5,905 nucleotides of DNA from CAVPGH01 sp046726955 (GTDB taxonomy: Bacteria; Acidobacteriota; Vicinamibacteria; Fen-336): positions 1 to 5,905 of the forward strand of contig JBKPBQ010000033.1 in assembly GCA_046726955.1 (NCBI GenBank), given 5' to 3'. The notes below the pieces were generated by a model. It saw nothing but the letters and a program-made list of their open reading frames with translations. It made no database searches and had not been told where the DNA came from. This document shows, piece after piece, positions 1 to 5,626 of the stretch; within the stretch, counting starts at the first letter, position 1, and the number at the start of each line of letters is the position of its first letter. The translations under genes and the position numbers were made by a program.

Positions 1-192
1 GGCAAAGCCTCTCCTGGTGTTCGGGTTCCCCTACCTGAGGGTACGAAGCCCGACCGACGGCGACGCCGCAAAATCGACGACGCGCTTCGTCCCTCGAATC
101 CTCTACCGCATCCAATCTGTTGTTTGCGATCCGCTTGCCGCAAATTCCCGTTGGACCCGGCGCCCAGGTGAGTTATCGTCGGCGGAGGGCCG
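1..192. other. Upstream leader without a convincing gene; small inverted repeat at 123-144
   Basis: No coding region can be supported here. All three forward frames are open for only part of the stretch: stops fall at 36-38, 169-171 and 212-214. The longest reading loses the GC-rich third-position pattern after about position 110. The part from about 105 to 150 is AT-richer than the rest of the window, as expected for a promoter region, but I could not find a good -35/-10 pair (the best is TTGTTT at 120-125 with a poor CAAATT at 141-146). A perfect 6-base inverted repeat, TTTGCG at 123-128 and CGCAAA at 139-144, has a 10-base spacer. It could be an operator half-site pair for the permease operon or chance. 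A preceding gene could also end here, for example at the stop at 36-38. Confidence 0.3.
184..189 (+). promoter_or_regulatory. Ribosome binding site of the first permease gene
   Basis: GGAGGG lies just upstream of the ATG at 193. Counting from the GGAG core, the spacing is 5 bases. It is the strongest Shine-Dalgarno match in the leader and fixes the start of the permease. The protein from this ATG begins with a basic cytoplasmic stretch followed directly by the first membrane helix, as expected for the family. Confidence 0.7.
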
Positions 193-1377
193 ATGCGCTT
201 CCTCCCCTACATAGCCAAGCATCTCCGGCGCAACTGGATCCGGACGGCGAGCACCGTGGTCGCGATGTCGGTGTGCATCTTCCTGTTCTGCACGCTCGAG
301 ACCCTCGTCTCGGCCATCAGCTGGAACCTCAAGAGCGCGAGCGCTTCGCGGCTCATCACGCGGCACTCCGTGAGCCTCGTGTTCAACCTGCCGCCGGCCT
401 ACCGGGACCGACTCGCGCACGTCCCGGGAGTGAAGGCTGTTGCGGGCTACAACTGGTTCGGCGGCGTGATAGGCCTCCCGCCCGATCCCAAGAAGTTCTT
501 CCCGAACTTCGCGATCCAGGCGGAGGACTACTTCCCGATGAACCCGGAGTACATCCTGACCGCCGAGGAGAAGGCGGCCTTCATGGCCGACCGTCGAGGC
601 TGCATCATTGGGCCCGATCTCGTCGAGAAGTTCGGCTGGAAGGTGGGCGACATCGTCCAGCTCACGAGCATGATCCCCGTCTACAAGATCGGAAAGCCCT
701 TCGAGCTCGCGATCCGCGGGGTCTATCACGTCGACCAGGCGCGGTTTCCCGGCACCACGGCCAACGTGCTCTTCTTCCACTACGAGTACCTGAACGAGGC
801 CATCGGCGGCAAGGCCGGCATCGGCATGTACAAGCTGCTGATCGAGGACCCGAGCCAGGCCGGCGCCATCAGCCACACGATCGACGAGATGTTCGAGAAC
901 GCGGATCCGCCCACGCGCACGGAGACCGAAGCCGCGTTCCGGGCGGGCTTCATCTCGATGGCCGGCAACCTCGCGGTCCTCCTGCGAAGCATCGGGCTCG
1001 CCGTGTGCTTCACGATCCTCCTCGTGACCGCGAACACGATGAGCATGGCCGTCCGGGATCGGCAGACCGAGATCGCGGTGCTCAAGACGCTCGGCTTCCC
1101 GAGCCGTCTGGTCATGACGCTGATCCTGGGGGAGGGCCTGGCGCTCGGCGTCCTGGGCGGTGGCCTCGGCATTCTCCTGAGTCGCCTCGCGATCAAGGCG
1201 CTGCCCAAGGTGCCGCTCGTGGGAGACGCCGTGGCGGGCTTCCCGAACCTGGGGTTGACGCCGGCGGTGGGAGCGCTCGGAATGAGCCTCGCTCTGCTCC
1301 TGGGCTTCGCTGCCGGGCTGCTCCCGGCCATGGGCGCGTACCGGTCGCGGATCGCGGACACGCTCAGGGCCGCCTGA
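193..1377 (+). CDS. ABC transporter permease, FtsX/MacB type (first of a pair)
   Basis: This 394-residue inner-membrane protein is a permease subunit of a type VII (MacB/LolCE/FtsX-like) ABC system, which couples cytoplasmic ATP hydrolysis to movements of a large extracytoplasmic domain. Visible layout: a basic N-terminus (MRFLPYIAKHLRRNW); TM1 at about residues 19-41; a large extracytoplasmic MacB_PCD-like domain at about 45-255, rich in aromatic residues around 86-120; TM2 at about 262-285; the conserved cytoplasmic segment DRQTEIAVLKTLGFPS (289-304); TM3 at about 307-330; and TM4 at about 356-380, followed by a short basic tail. The single long loop and three C-terminal helices are diagnostic of the FtsX fold, and the length is normal for it. 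The next permease starts one base after the stop, so the two are almost certainly co-translated and probably heterodimerise. No Walker A or signature motif is present, so the ATPase is a separate protein not in this window. The substrate cannot be predicted: efflux of a small molecule, peptide or lipoprotein handling are all possible. Confidence 0.93.
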   Translation: MRFLPYIAKHLRRNWIRTASTVVAMSVCIFLFCTLETLVSAISWNLKSASASRLITRHSVSLVFNLPPAYRDRLAHVPGVKAVAGYNWFGGVIGLPPDPKKFFPNFAIQAEDYFPMNPEYILTAEEKAAFMADRRGCIIGPDLVEKFGWKVGDIVQLTSMIPVYKIGKPFELAIRGVYHVDQARFPGTTANVLFFHYEYLNEAIGGKAGIGMYKLLIEDPSQAGAISHTIDEMFENADPPTRTETEAAFRAGFISMAGNLAVLLRSIGLAVCFTILLVTANTMSMAVRDRQTEIAVLKTLGFPSRLVMTLILGEGLALGVLGGGLGILLSRLAIKALPKVPLVGDAVAGFPNLGLTPAVGALGMSLALLLGFAAGLLPAMGAYRSRIADTLRAA

Positions 1378-1378
1378 C

Positions 1379-2542
1379 GTGGCCCTGCCGATCTCCTACA
1401 ACGTCCGGAACCTCGCGGTCCGCTGGCGCGTGAACCTGCTCGCGATCTTCGGCATCGCGCTCGTCGTGTCGGTCTTCGTCATCCTCTCCGCGATGGCTGC
1501 CGGGTTCCGCACGGCGCTCCGGTCGACAGGACGTACCGACAACGCGATCGTGGTCCAGAAGGGCGCCACGTCGGAGCTGACCTCGGGCATTCCCATCGAC
1601 GCCGCTCAGCGGGTCCTGGTGGACGCGCGCGTCGAGCGCACTCCCGGGGGCGCGCCCCTCGCCTCCCCGGAGATCGTGATCGTCGCGAACATCCGCCGCG
1701 CCGCGGACGGCAGCCTGACCAACGCCACTCTTCGCGGCGTGACGCCGGCGGCGTTCGACGTCCGCGGAGGCATCCGGCTCGTTTCCGGGCGCCGGTTCCG
1801 GCCGGGCCTGTCCGAGGTCATGGCCGGACAGAAGGCGGCGTCGCTCTTCGGCCTCCAGGTGGGCACCCGCGTCAAGATCCAGAAGCGCGAGTGGGACGTG
1901 GTGGGTGTCTTCACTTCCGAGGGGAGCGGCTTCGAGAGCGAGGTCTGGGGGGACCTGGACGTCATGGCGCAGGAGTTCCACCGCGAAGGCGGCTTCCAGT
2001 GCGTCGTCCTCCGCCTGAAGGACCCGCGCACCCTCTCTTCCTTCGCCCAGGAGACCGCGGACAACCCCGCCGTGCAGGTCGAGGTCAAGGAGGAGCGGCA
2101 GTTCTACGACGACGAGGCCGGGCCGACGGGCAGGGCGATCTTCGGGCTGGCGGCGTTCGTGTCCATCGTGATGAGCGTCGGGGCGGTCTTCGGGGCCATG
2201 AACACCATGTACGCCGTGGTCGCCGCTCGCACCCGGGAGATCGGAACGCTGCGGGCGCTCGGCTTCTCGCGACGGGCCATCCTCGTCGCCTTCGTGATCG
2301 AGTCCGCCTTCCTCGCGCTGCTCGGAGGGGCACTCGGCTGCCTCCTCGCGCTCCCCGCCCACGGCCTCACCACGACGACGGGAGGGCCGAACTTCGCGCA
2401 GCTGGCTTTCGCGTTCCGGATCACGGCCAGCGCGGTCGCGTCCGGGCTCGTCTTCGCCCTCGTCATGGGTGTTTGCGGTGGGCTCCTTCCCGCTTTCCGC
2501 GGAGCCCGGCTGCCCATCGTCAACGCCCTCCGCGGCGCCTGA
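1379..2542 (+). CDS. ABC transporter permease, FtsX/MacB type (second of a pair)
   Basis: This 387-residue inner-membrane permease is the likely partner of the upstream one. It starts at a GTG one base after the upstream TGA. AGGG at 1366-1369, inside the preceding gene, is a modest ribosome binding site, so translational coupling is likely. Domains: TM1 at about 19-41; an extracytoplasmic MacB_PCD-like domain at about 43-250, including a beta-rich segment and FESEVWGDLDV (185-195); TM2 at about 255-281; the conserved cytoplasmic segment ARTREIGTLRALGFSRRAI (283-301); TM3 at about 303-327; TM4 at about 350-372; and the family-typical ending PAFRGARLPIVNALRG. It is clearly divergent from the first permease, so this is a heterotypic pair rather than a recent duplication. 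In related genomes such pairs usually sit beside an ATP-binding subunit and an HlyD-like periplasmic adaptor (remembered knowledge). Here the downstream side is closed by a convergent gene, so those partners would have to be upstream or elsewhere. Confidence 0.93.
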   Translation: MALPISYNVRNLAVRWRVNLLAIFGIALVVSVFVILSAMAAGFRTALRSTGRTDNAIVVQKGATSELTSGIPIDAAQRVLVDARVERTPGGAPLASPEIVIVANIRRAADGSLTNATLRGVTPAAFDVRGGIRLVSGRRFRPGLSEVMAGQKAASLFGLQVGTRVKIQKREWDVVGVFTSEGSGFESEVWGDLDVMAQEFHREGGFQCVVLRLKDPRTLSSFAQETADNPAVQVEVKEERQFYDDEAGPTGRAIFGLAAFVSIVMSVGAVFGAMNTMYAVVAARTREIGTLRALGFSRRAILVAFVIESAFLALLGGALGCLLALPAHGLTTTTGGPNFAQLAFAFRITASAVASGLVFALVMGVCGGLLPAFRGARLPIVNALRGA

Positions 2543-2549
2543 GGACGCG

Positions 2550-2569
2550 TCTTCGCAACGAAGCGAAGG
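2550..2569. terminator. Hairpin between convergent genes, possible bidirectional terminator
   Basis: The 27-base gap between the stops of the second permease (+) and the membrane protein (minus) contains CTTCGC (2551-2556), the loop AACGAA, and GCGAAG (2563-2568): a perfect 6-base stem extendable by one or two G-T pairs. Because CGAAG occurs twice in tandem, an alternative 5-base stem with a 3-base loop also forms (CTTCG 2551-2555 with CGAAG 2559-2563). There is no U-tract on either strand, so it is not a canonical intrinsic terminator. Its position suggests a shared transcription end or RNA 3'-end stabiliser. Confidence 0.4.
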
Positions 2570-3223
2570 TCAAGCGCGCCGGCGCGAGGCGACTGCAGCC
2601 GCTATCGCGCCGCAGAGCAGGCCCACGATCACCGTGAACGATACCCACAGGCCGAACTGCGGCGCGAAGCCGATCACGAGCCACTTCACGAGAGGCGGCT
2701 CGAGCGGTGGCAGATCGGGCCGACCGAGCTCGTAGTGCGTCCCCCAGTTGGCGAAGATCGCGATCAGCATGATCACGGCGACCGGTATGCGCGCCAGGAG
2801 TCCATAGGTGAAGAGGGCCTTGGCGAGCGCGGGCCAGCTCTTCGCCACGAACCAGGCGACGACTGCATATCCGATGCAAAACGCGAGGACCTGTGCTATG
2901 GGCGGAAGGCCCAATAGCGCCCAAAGCGTCACGAGGAGGGGCAGCGCCAGCACGCCGAGGACTCCCGCCAGGATGGCACGGCTCGTTCGAGGCGCGGGAT
3001 GGCCCGTTCGCGCCAGCCGGAGCCCGAAGATGACGCCGAAGATCGGCACGAGCCAGACGATGCCCACGACGGCGAAAGCGCCTCCCGCCGCCCGGCTGAA
3101 GAAACGCTCCGACCAGTGCAGCAGCTCTCCCGTCAGCCGCAGCAGGGTCACGGCCAGCGTGACGAGGGCAGGCATCAGGACGAGCGAGCGCAGATCGGCG
3201 CCCGCGAGGCCGGTTGGAGTCAT
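2570..3223 (-). CDS. Conserved hypothetical polytopic membrane protein
   Basis: This 217-residue integral membrane protein has no function I can name. The ATG at 3223 is chosen because a near-perfect Shine-Dalgarno sequence (GAGAGGAG, 6-base spacing) precedes it and the first membrane helix begins soon after. The frame stays open further upstream, but only as an antisense shadow of the GH3 gene. About six membrane segments are visible: roughly 12-31, 46-69, 83-105, 109-128, 142-160 and 183-209 (the last perhaps interrupted). Soluble loops are short. The most distinctive one is the stretch NWGTHYELGRPDLPPLEPP (159-177) between helices 5 and 6, which looks conserved-family-like, with W160, H163 and Y164 as candidate functional residues. 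The tail is basic (RRR). I have a vague memory of similar unannotated proteins in high-GC soil bacteria. It has no transporter or enzyme motif and no Cys/His metal-binding cluster. The gene is divergent from the GH3 gene and convergent with the permease operon, so it is probably transcribed alone. Confidence 0.85.
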   Translation of the reverse strand: MTPTGLAGADLRSLVLMPALVTLAVTLLRLTGELLHWSERFFSRAAGGAFAVVGIVWLVPIFGVIFGLRLARTGHPAPRTSRAILAGVLGVLALPLLVTLWALLGLPPIAQVLAFCIGYAVVAWFVAKSWPALAKALFTYGLLARIPVAVIMLIAIFANWGTHYELGRPDLPPLEPPLVKWLVIGFAPQFGLWVSFTVIVGLLCGAIAAAVASRRRA

Positions 3224-3229
3224 GGTCGT

Positions 3230-3237
3230 CTCCTCTC
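3230..3237 (-). promoter_or_regulatory. Strong ribosome binding site of the minus-strand membrane protein
   Basis: Read on the minus strand, GAGAGGAG lies 6 bases before the ATG at 3223. This is close to an ideal anti-16S match and decides the start: without it the open frame could be extended upstream through the intergenic region. Confidence 0.8.
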
Positions 3238-3245
3238 GACGACGG

Positions 3246-3251
3246 ATTAGA
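3246..3251 (-). promoter_or_regulatory. Possible -10 element for the membrane protein gene
   Basis: On the minus strand, TCTAAT matches the TATAAT consensus at 5 of 6 positions and sits 22 bases before the start codon, giving a short leader that still contains the Shine-Dalgarno site. No convincing -35 hexamer lies at the usual distance (CTATCC or TATCCC is what is there), so the call rests on the -10 alone. Confidence 0.3.
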
Positions 3252-3293
3252 TCACGGGCCCACCAGTCGGGATAGGCTTTGCTCGCAGGCGAA

Positions 3294-3312
3294 CCGACGG
3301 ACCCCGCGTCGG
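3294..3312. promoter_or_regulatory. Inverted repeat in the divergent intergenic region, upstream of the GH3 gene
   Basis: CCGACG (3294-3299) and CGTCGG (3307-3312) form a perfect 6-base dyad with a 7-base spacer, ending 19 bases before the GH3 start codon and 71 bases from the divergent start. It could be an operator or a hairpin in the GH3 mRNA leader. In DNA this GC-rich a 6-base dyad can arise by chance. No confident promoter for the GH3 gene was found in the 108-base gap. Confidence 0.25.
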
Positions 3313-3320
3313 GTGAGACC

Positions 3321-3325
3321 GGGAG
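3321..3325 (+). promoter_or_regulatory. Ribosome binding site of the GH3 gene
   Basis: GGGAG with a 6-base spacing to the ATG at 3332 supports the long start, which includes the N-terminal hydrophobic segment. The next candidate ATG, at 3467, has no comparable site before it. Confidence 0.55.
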
Positions 3326-3331
3326 CGCGAC

Positions 3332-5626
3332 ATGCTGGTCCTGACCGCCGTGCTCGTCGGCGTCGTGACGCTGGTCGTCGTCGCTGCCGGCATGGGCGGC
3401 TTCTGGGCGCATCGCCGGATGCGCCCGCTCGACGTCCGCGCGGCCCGGCGCCGTTGGCCGGTGGCCATGACGTTCGAGGCCGCCGACCGCGCGGCGCTCG
3501 CGCTCGTCGCCAGGATGACGCTCGACGAGAAGATGGACCAGATGACGGGCAGTGGGATCGCCCCGATGACCCTGTCGATGCTCCTCCGCGGCGTCATGGC
3601 CCCGGTGTACTCCGGCGCCAACGAGCGCCTCGGGATCCCGCCCCTCGCGTTCACGGACGGCCCGCGCGGCGTGACCGTCGGCCGGGCCACCTGCTTCCCC
3701 GTCGCGATCGCCCGCGCCGCCACGTGGGATGTCGAGCTGCAGCGGCGGGTCGGTGACGTCATCGGTCAGGAGGTCCGGGCCGCCGGGGCGAACTACTGGG
3801 GCGGCCTCTGCCTGAACGTCGTGCGCCACCCGTCCATGGGTCGGGCCCAGGAGACGTACGGCGAGGACCCGTGGCTAACCGGCGAGATGGGCGCGGCGAT
3901 CCTCGAGGCCGTGCAGCGCCACAACGTCATGGCCTGCGCGAAGCACTTTGCCTTGAACAGCATGGAGACGGCCCGGTTCAAGAACGACGTCCAGATCGAA
4001 GAGAGGACTCTGCGCGAGGTGTACCTGCCGCAGTTCCGCAAGGCGCTCGAGAGCGGGGTTGTCACGTTCATGAGCGCCTACAACAAGGTCAGAGGCGAGT
4101 GGTGCGGCGAGAGCCGCCATCTCCTGACGACGGTCCTGCGCGAGGACTGGGGATTTCGCGGCTTCGTGACCTCCGACTGGATGTGGGGCGTGCACGACGC
4201 CAAGCGAGGTGTTGCGGCTGGGCTAGACGTCGAGATGCCCCGCGGCCAGGTGTACGGGAAGAACCTCCGGGCGCTGGTCGAGCGCGGCGAGGTGCCGCTG
4301 GCCGCCGTCGACGAGAGCGTGCGTCGCATCGTGCGGACGAAGCTCCTCTTCCTGACCCGCGAGGATCCGCAGGCCTACCCCGCGAGCCTGGCCGCCGCTC
4401 CCGAGCACGCGGCGCTCGCCCGCGAGGTCGCCGAGAAGGGAATGGTCCTGCTCAAGAACGACGGCGCGCTCCTCCCGCTGGACAAGGCGCGGGTGAAAGT
4501 GATCGCGGTCGTGGGCCACCTGGCGGACGCCGCCAACACCGGCGATCACGGCAGCAGCCACGTCACGCCTCCGTACTCCACGTCGGCGCTTGCGGGGCTC
4601 CGCGACTACCTCGGCGCGGGGACGACCGTCCTCCATTCCGATGGGACCGATGTCGGCGAGGTCGGCCGCGTCGCCCGCGAGGCCGATGCCGTCGTCGTCG
4701 TGGCGGGCGCCCGCTGGGACGAAGTCGGCGAGTACATCTCCGACCCGGAGCGAATGAAGCCCAGCAGTCCGGCGCAGAAGGGCCAGGTCAAGGTGAAGCT
4801 GCCGTTCCTGCACCCGATCGACATGAAGGGTGGAGACTACGTGCCGCTCGCGCTCAAGGCTCGCGACGTCGACGTCATCCGGGCCGCAGCCGCTGCGAAC
4901 CCGCGCTGCGTCGTCGCGCTCGTCGGCGGCAGCGTCTACACGATGGAGGAGTGGAGACACGACGTCCCCGCCATCCTGATGGCCTGGTACTTCGGGATGG
5001 AAGGCGGGCACGCGCTCGCCCGGATCTTGTTCGGCGACGTGAACCCGAGCGGCAAGATGCCCCTCACTACGCCGAAGGACGAGTCGCAGCTCCCGTTCTT
5101 CGACGAGTTCGCCGACTCGATCGAGTACGGGCCCCATCACGGCTACACGCTCTTCGACCGTACTGGAGAGGAGCCGGCCTTCCCCTTCGGCCACGGGCTC
5201 AGCTATACCCGGTTCGCCTACGCGAACCTGAAGGTCGCAACACTCGTCGTCCCGCCGGACGGCCGCGTGGAGGTCACCGTGGACGTCACGAACACCGGCA
5301 CGCGGGCCGGTGAGGAAGTCATTCAGCTCTACGTCGGCTTCGAGGGCTCGAGGGTGGAGCGGCCGGCGAAGCTGCTGCGCGCATTCAAGAAGATCGTGCT
5401 CGCCCCCGGCGAGACGAAGACCGTGCCGCTGGAGATCGCGGTGAGCGACCTCGCCTGGTACGACGTCGAGAGGAAAGCCTGGGAGATCGAGCCGATGACG
5501 TCCTCGGTCCTGGTGGGCCCGTCAGCGAGCGGCACGGACCTGCTGAAGGCGAGCTTCACGGTCCGCGCCGCCGCCGACGAACGTTCGCCTCAGATCCCGA
5601 GCAGCCGGTCGAAGAGCGTCCGGTAG
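3332..5626 (+). CDS. Glycoside hydrolase family 3 enzyme, beta-glucosidase-like, with N-terminal membrane anchor
   Basis: This 764-residue enzyme is predicted to release terminal non-reducing beta-linked sugars, most likely glucose, by the retaining double-displacement mechanism; specificity (glucoside, xyloside or other) is inferred only. Residues 2-25 form one hydrophobic helix, followed by an Arg-rich stretch (28-41). GH3 N-terminal barrel, about 50-340: TDGPRGV (108-114, with D109 a likely substrate ligand), MGRAQETYGEDPWLTG (169-184), AKHFALNS (203-210) and FVTSDW (278-283) with catalytic nucleophile D282. C-terminal alpha/beta sandwich, about 365-590: KGMVLLKNDGALLPL (369-383), SSHVTPPYS (408-416), the candidate acid/base E467 in DEVGEYI (463-469), GMEGGHALARILFGDVNPSG (555-574), and GHGLSYT (620-626). 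Fibronectin-III-like domain, about 644-725, with VDVTNTGTRAGEEVIQLYVG (650-669). The long start is supported by its Shine-Dalgarno site and by G/C at 42 of 45 third positions before Met46. The 3' end overlaps the convergent gene by 37 bases. No transporter or regulator for the released sugar is adjacent. Confidence 0.95.
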   Translation: MLVLTAVLVGVVTLVVVAAGMGGFWAHRRMRPLDVRAARRRWPVAMTFEAADRAALALVARMTLDEKMDQMTGSGIAPMTLSMLLRGVMAPVYSGANERLGIPPLAFTDGPRGVTVGRATCFPVAIARAATWDVELQRRVGDVIGQEVRAAGANYWGGLCLNVVRHPSMGRAQETYGEDPWLTGEMGAAILEAVQRHNVMACAKHFALNSMETARFKNDVQIEERTLREVYLPQFRKALESGVVTFMSAYNKVRGEWCGESRHLLTTVLREDWGFRGFVTSDWMWGVHDAKRGVAAGLDVEMPRGQVYGKNLRALVERGEVPLAAVDESVRRIVRTKLLFLTREDPQAYPASLAAAPEHAALAREVAEKGMVLLKNDGALLPLDKARVKVIAVVGHLADAANTGDHGSSHVTPPYSTSALAGLRDYLGAGTTVLHSDGTDVGEVGRVAREADAVVVVAGARWDEVGEYISDPERMKPSSPAQKGQVKVKLPFLHPIDMKGGDYVPLALKARDVDVIRAAAAANPRCVVALVGGSVYTMEEWRHDVPAILMAWYFGMEGGHALARILFGDVNPSGKMPLTTPKDESQLPFFDEFADSIEYGPHHGYTLFDRTGEEPAFPFGHGLSYTRFAYANLKVATLVVPPDGRVEVTVDVTNTGTRAGEEVIQLYVGFEGSRVERPAKLLRAFKKIVLAPGETKTVPLEIAVSDLAWYDVERKAWEIEPMTSSVLVGPSASGTDLLKASFTVRAAADERSPQIPSSRSKSVR

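Noticed and set aside
26..45. Short dyad CCCT/AGGG or TACC/GGTA considered as a terminator for an upstream gene
   Set aside because: The stems are only 4 bases, no T-run follows, and no upstream gene end is established.
17..214. A 65-residue + strand frame starting with GTG near the window start
   Set aside because: The third-position GC pattern collapses after about position 110, there is no ribosome binding site, it would overlap the start of the permease, and the peptide resembles nothing known. It could contain the tail of an upstream gene, but this cannot be supported.
103..876. Long minus-strand open frame opposite the first permease
   Set aside because: It is a shadow of the permease frame: Arg/Glu/Asp/Val-rich composition without domains, on the strand opposite a clear FtsX-type protein.
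1..3283. A 9-base inverted match between GCAAAGCCT at 2-10 and AGGCTTTGC at 3274-3282, considered as possible element ends
   Set aside because: Dozens of 9-base inverted matches are expected by chance in a window this size. There is no transposase or target duplication, and the enclosed genes are ordinary chromosomal types.
2570..3829. A 419-residue minus-strand frame that would extend the membrane protein far upstream through the GH3 5' region
   Set aside because: The upstream half is antisense to well-supported GH3 coding sequence, has a random-looking Arg/Asp/Gly/Pro-rich composition typical of antisense frames in GC-rich DNA, and is interrupted by the ideal Shine-Dalgarno site and ATG at 3223.
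3871..5313. Long + strand open frame of 480 residues inside the GH3 gene
   Set aside because: It lies in the +1 or +2 frame of the GH3 gene with extreme Arg/Gly content and no recognisable domain, while the GH3 frame carries all family motifs across the same stretch.
3467..5626. Shorter GH3 gene starting at Met46, without the membrane helix
   Set aside because: There is no good ribosome binding site before this ATG, and the preceding 45 codons have near-complete G/C third positions and a proper Shine-Dalgarno site at 3321-3325. It remains a fallback if homologues lack the helix.
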